From NCBI GenBank assembly GCA_964058845.1, contig CAXKVR010000595.1, positions 1 to 28,746 of the forward strand: a stretch of 28,746 bases of DNA, in the 5' to 3' direction. Numbering within the stretch: position 1 is the first letter of the stretch; every line of letters begins with the position of its first letter. This DNA is from Carex sylvatica (lineage: Eukaryota; Streptophyta; Magnoliopsida; Poales; Cyperaceae). Shown here one piece after another: positions 10,689 through 20,200 of the stretch. Below the pieces are notes generated by a model, which made no database searches, was not told the DNA's origin, and saw only the letters and a program-made list of their open reading frames with translations. Both the position numbers and the translations under genes were made by a program.

Positions 10689-11775
10689 GAATTTTTTCAT
10701 AAACCATAATTAATAAATGAAAAATTAGGAAATCAATATGATTGTTTTTTTTTTTAAATCATAAGGACCGGACGGTCCGTCCGGTCTCTAATTTTTTTTT
10801 TTCCAGACCGTTCGGTCTCCACTTTTTTTTTTTTTTTCTTTTTTCCATTTTTTTTTTTTTCACGAGAAAGCTACCACAAAAGATCTGCCAAAAAAAAAAT
10901 TCTCCAGACTGGACGGACCATCTGGTCTCAAGTTTTTTTTTTTAAAATTTTTTTTAAAATTTTTAATTTTGAAATTTTTTTTTTCATATGCGGCCACAGA
11001 AGATCCCTTCCTGCTTTTTTTTCGCTTGGTTTCTCTGTTTATTTAATTTTTTTAACCTGACTCCTCTTCTCTCTTTTCTGCATCGCATTTCTCCATTTTT
11101 TTTTCTTCCTTCATTCTTTCTCTTACTTTCCTACTCATTCAATTTTTTTTTTCAAACTCTCAAAGCTTATGTAATTTCTATTATAATTACATAGGTTTGT
11201 ATAATTTGAAAAGGAGAATAAGAAGAGCTTCAGATCTACAAGTTTCGTTAGATATGTACTAATTCTTTTATTTTTGAGAAGAATAAATCAATTATCTGTT
11301 GGAGGAAGGAGGAAGATGGATATTTATATTAAAAAAAAAAACATGGAGACCGAATCCCTAATTCGATCTCCAATTAAAATTGTCGGGCCAATAATAGTTC
11401 AGTCAAACTACTAATAATTATATCTTTAAAAAAATTAAAAAATTTACTTTATCTTTACGTTGAAATTATTTCTTCAGTCAAAAAAAAATTGAATGAGGAA
11501 GAAAGTAAGAGGAATAATGAATGAAGAAAAAAAATAGAGAAGTGCGACGCTGAAAAGAAAGAAGAGGAGTCTGGTTAAAAAAATTAAATAAATAGGGAGA
11601 CCGAGCGAAATAAAAATGCAGGAATGGATCTTCTGTGACCGCAGATGGAAAAAAAAAATTAATTTAAAAAAAAAAAAAAAAACTTGAGACCATGGTCCAT
11701 CCGGTCTGGAGAAAAAAAAAATCATATTGATTTCCTAATTTTTTATTTATTAATTATGGTTTGTGAAAAAAATTC
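10689..11775. mobile_element. 1,087-bp long-TIR Mutator-type element
   Basis: Starts gaattttttcataaaccat and ends with the inverted counterpart (atggtttgtgaaaaaaattc). The inverted arms extend for several hundred bases (agatccattcctgc, actcctcttctt and so on, to about 11155 and 11474). Flanks are cttatttag at 10680-10688 and tttatttag at 11776-11784, a 9-bp target duplication with one change. The uninterrupted site is visible in intron 2 at about 18511-18522 (cctatttagttatggg). No transposase; T/A runs give spurious frames. Confidence 0.88.
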
Positions 11776-12427
11776 TTTATTTAGTTATGGGTGGAGATTG
11801 ATTGACAAGTGACAACGGATTAATTTTCAATTTTGATAATATTGTATAAATAAAGTTTAAAACTTTTTAAAAGATAAAAACTTATAAACATGTTATTAGC
11901 CTTATAGATTGGTTGTATGTTGATTTTTTTGTACTTGAATGTCATTTCATATTTTATCGAAAGTTGTTATATATATGAATCTTTGCAATTTCAAGTAATA
12001 TGATGAAAGGTAAAAATAATACTAAATTGCATCATTTTTCATGTTTGTGACATGCATAAAGTGTAGATTATATTCCAATTGCTTGATTTGTATGTTACTA
12101 AATAGTAAATACTAATATATGAATTTATAAGTATTAAAGTGTTCATCACTTCTCATTTTAAAAATAAAAAAATAACTTATAAGCATATATCATATGCTTA
12201 CGTAAGTAGAGTAGCCAATTTTAATGGTGAATAACATAATTTTTTCATAATATATATTAAAATATATGGTATATATCTACTATTCGGATGTGAATAATTG
12301 AAATGTAAAACTATATCGGTATTCTTATCTACAAGAATATTCGGATATCAGATATCCACATTTAAGTTTTCGAATATAAATCGAATACAAATAAGATACT
12401 ATCCATACCGTTTTCACCCCTAAGTTA

Positions 12428-12555
12428 AATACTACAATAACCTCATTAAATATACAATAACCACATTAACTATTCACTTGAACAAGGTAATTCCTCTAAT
12501 TGTTGTCATAGTAAATACATCTTCAAGTAAAAACCAGCAGCATTGAAAATTGAAA
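12428..12555 (+). pseudogene. fossil of GH1 exon 4 and 5' part of intron 4
   Basis: Contains atactacaataacctcatta, a short internal re-duplication, then tattcacttgaacaaggtaa, which matches the end of exon 4 plus its donor at 22365-22408. The match continues into intron 4 (gtaaatacatct...aagtaaaaacc). Immediately before it is aggggtgaaaacgg-type sequence (reverse strand, about 12400-12422), resembling a hAT end, which replaces exon 3 and intron 3. Confidence 0.75.
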
Positions 12556-13263
12556 ATAGCAAAAAAATCAGCAGCATTGAAAATTGAAAATGGAGCAAAG
12601 CCAGTATGTGTTGTGCTTACTAAAAAGTTTAATAAGCATAATTTTAAAAATTTATCATATTGGTTTTGTTGAATTCAAACTGTTAAAACTCAACTACTTT
12701 ACAAGGAATGTGTGTACATGTAAAATTTTCATATTTATTTAGTATAAAATTAAGTTTTCAAAATAATAAAATTTTATAAATTATTTAAAAAATTATTTTA
12801 ATACATCATTTTTCGCGTTTTTTTGTTTTCTTTTTTGGGAATCGCCTTCGATTGCCTCGAAATCGTTTTTCTTTTTAATTTGGACATATACACATATTTA
12901 TCATTAATAAAAATCACAGTTCATTTCTTGTGTATTCCGGTTCCGATTCCAAATTGCGCGTGCGGCGTGCTACCCGTTGTGGGACTACTCCTGCATGTGC
13001 AGTCCTTGTCTGCCACAGTAGATCTAGTCTCCATTAAAAAAACTCGATCCGGTATCAAGAAATCAATGAACTAATTGGGAACAGAATTTCGGATTTTCTG
13101 GCTCGTGACAATACCGAACCGCCCCTTTGACACATCATGGTTTCATCTTTTCCTAACTGAAAAAGAGGAAAAAAAACAAAAATAGACAGCATATATACTG
13201 TGCTGAGCTCCTCGCCAATTGCTCCATCCCTCCTCTCTCTTCCAATCTTTCACACTGCTGGAT
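12556..13263 (+). promoter_or_regulatory. 5' flank and putative promoter of GH1 gene
   Basis: Gene-free stretch between the end of duplicated copy A and the start codon. It begins with a short direct repeat (cagcagcattgaaaattgaa, twice at about 12536-12590), then AT-rich DNA, then from about 12815 more GC-balanced sequence leading to the TATA-like box. Apparent open frames here have no recognisable product. Confidence 0.45.
13190..13197 (+). promoter_or_regulatory. TATA-like box of GH1 gene
   Basis: catatata lies about 70 bp before the ATG and is followed by a CT-rich leader (ccctcctctctcttcc at 13227-13242). This is the normal spacing for a plant TATA promoter with a 35-45 nt 5' UTR. The transcription start is inferred. 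Confidence 0.5.
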
Positions 13264-13477
13264 ATGAGACAGCTCATTCTCTCTCTAGCTCTACTCGCAC
13301 TGTCGTTCGGCTATGCCAGAGCTAAGCAATCGAGTTATGACACTGGCGGGTTGAGCCGTGCAAGCTTCCCCAAAGGCTTTGTTTTCGGTACCGCCGCGTC
13401 GGCATATCAGGTCGAAGGGATGGCATTGAAGGGAGGAAGAGGCCCCAGCATTTGGGACTCCTTTGTCAAGATACCAG
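13264..13477 (+). CDS. GH1 gene exon 1
   Basis: Codes for residues 1-71 plus the first base of G72. It holds the signal peptide ([20 protein letters not shown]), the [16 protein letters not shown] start of the barrel and the QVEG motif. The donor is CAG|gtaaaa, phase 1. An in-frame TTG at 13219 is not the start, because the ATG at 13264 directly begins the signal peptide. Confidence 0.95.
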
Positions 13478-16400
13478 GTAAAAAATATGTGCCTTTGTTT
13501 CAGGCTTTCAGCAATTTCTTTTCTTTTTAAATTGAAATTGAGTAAAGTGAAATGGTAACTTTAATTTTCTTTTCCATCATAACCCCAGAGATTAACCTAG
13601 TCTATCCCTTTTCTGTCTGATTTTATTTATTTTTTTATTCATATAAATACAATTTTTCATTTATTTACACTGAGAGATTTTTTTTTTTACAGGTAATATA
13701 CCGAATAATGCCACTGCAGATGTAACAGTAGATGAATACCATCGATATAAGGTATGAAAGTGCAATTTCTGTAAATTACCTTTTTGTTTTCTTTACTCCA
13801 AATATAATTAATCATATAGATTGATAAGTTGATATGTTAACTTTTAAGATTTTTAAAGCATATCATTTAATCAGTAAGTATTTTTAATCGTTGGATCAAT
13901 CACTAGTTATCATCAAATTTAATATGATGGAAAATTATTGAACTTCTTATAATAAATATTCATCAATATACAAAACATATCTAATTCAACGTATTACTAT
14001 GTAATCATCTATATATTACATTGTCTATATTTTTGTTTGGTATGGTATTTTATTTGATAGTATTTGTCAATATTTAAAAATTATAATATTTTTTAACATG
14101 TATTTGCCCGTAAATTAAATAGTTTTAATATAAATATATAATTGAGAATTGTTGATATATATGTGGGTCCTAGCATTTTCTATTGCAATTCTAAATGAGC
14201 TAAGAATTTTCAATCACCGTCAATCACTTCTCTCTTTTTATTTATCTTGATGGAAAAATTCATGTATTCTTGTTTCTCTCTCCTCATTTAAAGATTTTTT
14301 TTTTATAAAATAGTCTTCTTTTTTTTAAAACATGAAACAAAATATTCCTTTAAATTTATTAACAAAGTACTCTTGTGAGTTGTGAGACCTAAATGTACAT
14401 TCTCTTTTACTCTGTGTCACCTCCCTTCCATTCACTTAATTAATCCCTTAACATTATCCAAATTTAATATTTAATCTGAATCTACTTTTAACTTTTATAA
14501 ATCTGCATCAACTACATTATGATCTGAACTTTTATTGTTACTAAATTTGAATGAGAGCTATTTTGTTTGATGGTTTTACAAAAATAGACTATTTTATAAA
14601 ATTTATGTTAAAAGAATGGTTTTAAACTATAAGTGTTTGATGGTTTTAAACAAACAGACTGTTTTGTTTGTTTGGCGTAAGGAAATGGTTAAACAAACAG
14701 ACTATAAAATTAGAATAATTTATATTTATTCTAAATTATAAAAAAAAAATCATAGTTTATGTTCCACTAAAATTAATACACTACTTCGAAACGAAAATCA
14801 CTCCCATATTGTTATTACATTTAATGAGGCTCAAGTGATCATGTGGAGCTTGTGATCGACCTAATAAAAAGAAAAATTAATATGATGAAATGATTTAAGC
14901 AACACATTTAAACCATATTTATGGGCTCTTAGACCATAGATGCTCTTTTGCATATTTAGATATGGGAGTCAACTAGGGCTGCAAACGAATCGAACCAAGT
15001 CCAACTTATCTCAGTTTGAGTTTAGTTTGAATTAATTTCGAATTGAATTTTTTACGAACTCAATTTTGAATTTTTTACGAATTTTTTTACGACAAGAAAG
15101 AGTGATCATAGTCGCCAAAAGCGAGAGGTAAAAGTCGTCTAGGATTTTAGAATTGAGAGCGAGAGCTACGACTTACGAATTATGACTTATGGCTGAGCAG
15201 CCTTATGTTTTAATTTTTAAGTCATCAACTAACATAAGTCATCAGCGAAAATCAACGGTTTACGTTACTTTGATATTCGAACTAGAATAGTTCGCGAACC
15301 TATTTCGAACGAACCAGGTTCATTTTGAATTTGGTTTGAATTAATTTCAAACTATTTCGAATCGAATTTTTTACGAACATTTTCGAATCAAACTCGAATC
15401 AAATCACGAACTACAATTTTTTTGTGCAGCCCTAGAGGCAACACATTTAATTATCCGTATTTATTTGACAATCCGCAATCCTTGAAGCAACACATTTAAT
15501 CCATATCTATTTGACGATCTGAAATCGTTGACAACTAAGTTTTATTTATTTTTGTTGAACTAAACACAGATATATTTTCAATAGTTGGGATAGATTTTGC
15601 ATCAAATTTGTAATTTTAAAATTAATTGACCACTAATAAAGTATAGACAATACTAATTGTTAAATTTTCAAATCTCGGCGAATAATCAAACGATTTTCAG
15701 ATCACTGTATATTTGAAAAATTATATGTCTAAATTATAAAATGTGTGTGTGAGTGTGTAATTTTACATCTTTGATTTTAACAACCGTTTTGTCGATATAA
15801 CTTGTATTTTAATTTTCTTAGCATGCTTTTGATCACTTGGATGTGAATTAACGATTCATTTCTCGTTGGTTGCCCAAATTTTTAAAAATAAAAAAGCCTA
15901 GTAATCAAGAGAAATAGAAAGCAAAACATCATGGCACATAACTATTTGTTTGTACGTGCTTCATGCCATAATGGCTACAAACAGTTCATGGTTGGACTCT
16001 TTAATGCTTTGTAGCAACAAGAGCACGTGGGTTATGTTATGTCTCTTTTCACATATCTGCCGACACATTTTGAGTACTTTATAACGTTTTATCACCATGG
16101 TACATAGACTATACTAAAGCTAATATTCAATGTTGCATGCATATGGGTACGGGTATCGTGTCGGATACAACACGGATACGGTAATATGGTAATTCTCAAA
16201 AATTAAGGATACGATATATCTATTATATTTATTAATTTTTATTATTTTAATTATAATTATAATTTAAATCAAATTTGTATGAAAATTGAAGACTTAACTC
16301 TAGTATCAATTAAATATATAAATTACTATAAGATATCACATACGAAAGTGTAGTGCAGTGACTAAGACTATGGCACTGAAACAAAGTGGCGAGAGTTCGA

Positions 16401-17239
16401 TTTGCGCTGGGAACCAACATTAATTAATATTTTGAAATCAATCTTGGACCGCCCCATAGAATATAAGGAATACTTGAGCCCAATCGGAATAGGAAACAAA
16501 AATTCAGTATCCTAAAAGAAACATTGGGCCATATCAGAACAGGGAATTCAAAGTCATTGTGCGGAGAAAATGATTAGCCGTGTCACTTCCGTATCTCTGG
16601 CGTATCACACAACATTGACCAGTGTTGAAGACCGTATTTAGTGGTTAAGGATACGCCAACTCACCCGATACGCTAGTTGGAATGTCTGATACGTATCGTA
16701 AGTGTGTCGGACACGCTTATGAGGGCCATTCAGGAGTGTCAGGGTAACATAGCTAATATTAATATGAGCCCTTACATTTTTTTGGTGATACGAGATTACA
16801 CTCTATATTTTCAAAGTTCAAATAATTGATTCAAACCGTTCAACATGATGGATATATTAAATATGCTTGCAGAACAAATTTAACATTTTTTGAATTTTTT
16901 TTACTATTTATTAAGATGGGTACAAAAAATTCAATAGTCTAAAAACATTGATTTTATAAAATACTTAATAATTAGTAAAAAAAATAAAATATGTAAAATT
17001 TGATCTGCAAGTATATTTGAATATATCCATCATATTGAATGGTTTAGATCGATTATTTAAATTTTAAAAACTTTGAAAATGTAAGGTGTAAAGGATATAA
17101 GTGGATTGCTCCTCTATATATAGGATAATCCATTGTATTTATTTTCAAAAGAAGTGATAATTATATATTCTTATCTACGCTCCTTACTTGCATCTCCGAT
17201 GTGTTGATATGTTTTTTTTGTGTGTGTTTATATTTAATG

Positions 17240-17274
<35 letters not shown>

Positions 17275-20200
17275 GAGGGATCAAGTTACAATAATTTTTT
17301 AGTTATAACAATTTACAACAACTATTTTTTATATTTTCAAAGTTCAAATCGTCGATCCAAATCGTTAGATGTGATCTCTACAATAAAATGTGCTTGGAGA
17401 CCAAATTTTACATTTTTTGGATTTTTTTTTACTATTTATCAAGATAGGTACAAAAACTAGTCAAATTCAGACCATTGAATTTTGTACCCATCTTAATAAA
17501 TAATAAAAAATTTCAAATAATGTAAAATTTGGTCTCCAAGCACATTTTATTGTAGAGATCACATCTAACAGTTTGGATCGACGATTTATATTTATATATA
17601 TATAGAGAGAGAGAGTACGGCTAACGCGCTTCCTATAGTATATCGACAATATGCTTCTGGCCTTCAAAATCTATCGAATTGGCTTCAAATGATAAATCTA
17701 AACCGTTCAAACCAATGTCCTTAATGAGAGTTTCGTTTCCATGTAAAAAAATTTATGTTTCAAATTTATTTACTTTCAAGTCAAGTGGTCAAAAAATGAG
17801 CAAAATAGTGCATTAAAATGCGCATAAAATCCTTCATATTTTGACTGCTTGACTTGATGGTAAATAAATTTGAAACATAAATTTTTTTACATAGAAACGA
17901 AGCTCTTATTAAGGACATTGGTTTGAACGGTTTATATTTGTCATTTGAAGCCAATTCGATAGATTTTGAAGGCCAGTAGCCGTACTCTATATATATGGTA
18001 AGGCTAAGGTGTTATGGGTTGCATAGAAGGCTACAGTCCTACGGCTCAATATTCGAGTTTTCAGAATCCAAACGATCGGTCCGAACCGTTCATCTTGTTT
18101 TCCATATTAATCTGTGTTTGGAGACCAAATTTTACATTTTTGAAAAATATTTTACTATTTTTTTAGATATATAGAAAATCAGTTGATCTAAAAAATTCTG
18201 CACCATTCAGATATTTGATTTTCTACCTATCTAAAAAAATAGTAAAAAAATTCAAAAAAATGTAAAATTTGGTCTCCAAACATATATTAATATGGAGAAC
18301 AAGATGAACGGTTCGAATCAACTGTTTGGATTTTGAAAAATTAAATATTGAGCCGTAGCCCTCTATGCAACCCATAGCACCTTAGCCTTACCCATGTATA
18401 TATTTCCATTGCTTAATGAAAATGTTTCAGTACAGCTATTAATTACATTGCTTAAAATAAGTTTGGACATTTAATAACAGAATTGATTACCATGCGTTCA
18501 GATAGGTTGAGTCCTATTTAGTTATGGGTGGAGATTGATTGACAAGTGACAACGGCTTAATTTTTAATTTTGATAATATTGTATAAATGAAGTTTTTTTT
18601 TTTTTTTTTTACAAAGAAAAAAGAGTCTAGTCCTTATTTCATTAATCATTTTAAAGTTACAAAAAATATGTAACTAAATAAGAAAAATAATTATGCTCAA
18701 AACATTTGAGCATAAAGCAAATGAAAAGAAAATAAATAAAAACATATTAAAGAGAAATAAGAAAAAAATTGAAAAATGAAAAGTACAAAATAACTAGTAT
18801 AATCTAATTCAGTCTTCTTAAGCTCCTTGTAATGAACTATATCTCCATTGTGCTTCCACTTGTTCAGTGAGTTGCAATATATTGTAATTTTTTTCTCTAA
18901 AAGTTATGTTGCAACGTTCTCTCCATATAACAAATTGTGTAATTAGCAAGAGGGACATTTCTTTCTTGCTAAACTTGAATTCCTTTAAGCTTGTTACCGT
19001 GTTTTCATTTCCATATGAAATTTCTCCTGGTATTTAACCTTCATCCTTAATTCTATTAACCTGTATAATATCCTTGCTTGCACACATTCATTGAATAAGT
19101 GTAAAACCGATTCAGATTGTGCCTTACACATGATATATCTGTTAGTGAGACTCCATCCCCGTCTATTTAAATTGTCGACTGTCAGTATTTTGTTAAAGGA
19201 CAACAACCATGAAAAGACCTTGAGTCTTGGAGGCACCTTCAATTTTCATATTTTGTTGGTCGTTTCCTTTATACTCGGTCTGTTCATTATTGCTTGATAT
19301 GCTGATTTTACCGTGAAAATCTCTGCTGCTGTCCATCTCCATTTTATTCCATCTTTTGTTTGGGATAATTGTACCACTGATGTAGTGATTGCAACCTCTA
19401 AATTTATCATTTCACTTGTCGCTTCCTCTCAAAGATTATGTATGAAGCAGTTTTGAAAAGAACCCGAATGTAAAATTGCTTGCAGTGTTTGCTTTCTTAT
19501 CCATTGCAAATGAATATATATTTGGATAGTCTTGGCATAATATTCCTAAACCCCAGTTCTCCATCCAGAAGCTTCTGTTGAAGCCATTTCCTGACACTCT
19601 TATCATTGAATTCGTAAACATGGGGTATACATCCTTGAGGGTCTTGTTGAAAAAGTATGAGTTCGGGTAAGGCCTTTGCAAGCCATTTGTAATCTGGAAT
19701 ATTATCTTCCATAATCTCTGTTTCGGCTCAATCCATTGCCATAACCATTTCTTTAGCAATGCTTGATTAAACATGCCTAGATCCATTACACCTAGACCGC
19801 CCATCTTCCTTGGTTTACAAATCATTTTTCAATTTGTGAAGTTCAGTTTTTCTGTGTTTGGGCTTGCACCATACCACATAAAATGTTTCCTTATCTTATC
19901 AATATCTTTATTTTTTTTTTAAAAGATAAAATCTTATAAAGATGTTATTAGCCTTACAGATTGGTTATATGTTGATTTTTGTGTACATTTGAATGTTGTT
20001 ACACCAAAAATATATAGTACAAAGTTTCAGTACATCAAGCTGTACCTTTTAACCTTTAATACACTTTTAAGTTAAGATTGCAAGTGCACAATCCTACCGC
20101 GTAGTATATTATCGGGTATCGATCCACAGGGAATATGGTAAATACTATGCTAACACTATAAATAATAGATTTCAGAAAATGAATAGAGTAAAGTACAATA

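Larger units (their letters stand above)
2715..12555 (+). pseudogene. copy A: broken upstream duplicate of GH1 intron 2 to intron 4
   Basis: Blocks collinear with the gene: about 2715-3716 with 14318-16117 (minus insertions), 4234-4380 with parts of 16751-17240, 10545-10688 with 18408-18520, 11776-12165 with 18516-22010 (minus the LINE and LTR-like insertions), and 12428-12555 with 22365-22470 (exon 4 and start of intron 4). The order and strand are the same in both. The copy has no exon 1, 2, 3 or 5-12 that I can find, so it is a non-functional remnant. It is either a partial tandem duplication or what is left of a neighbouring paralogue. Confidence 0.8.
18593..19918 (-). mobile_element. 5'-truncated LINE (non-LTR retrotransposon), minus strand
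   Basis: Begins with an 18-T run (18593-18610), the A tail of a minus-strand LINE. The coding remnants are in the matching orientation. Copy A shows the site without it (about 11850-11870, agtttaaaactttttaaaag). It is only the 3' part, about 1.3 kb. A target duplication is masked by T runs at both ends. Confidence 0.85.

Noticed and set aside
10742..11725. F-rich frames on both strands
   Set aside because: They translate poly-T/poly-A runs within the long-TIR element; the same frames recur in mirror image because of the inverted arms.
12823..13074. 83-codon frame just upstream of the GH1 gene
   Set aside because: Lies in the promoter flank, shows no recognisable domain, and its hydrophobic start reflects a T-rich tract.
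16394..16403. Functional tRNA gene
   Set aside because: A- and B-box-like words are present but no cloverleaf could be laid out by eye; kept only as a tentative SINE core.
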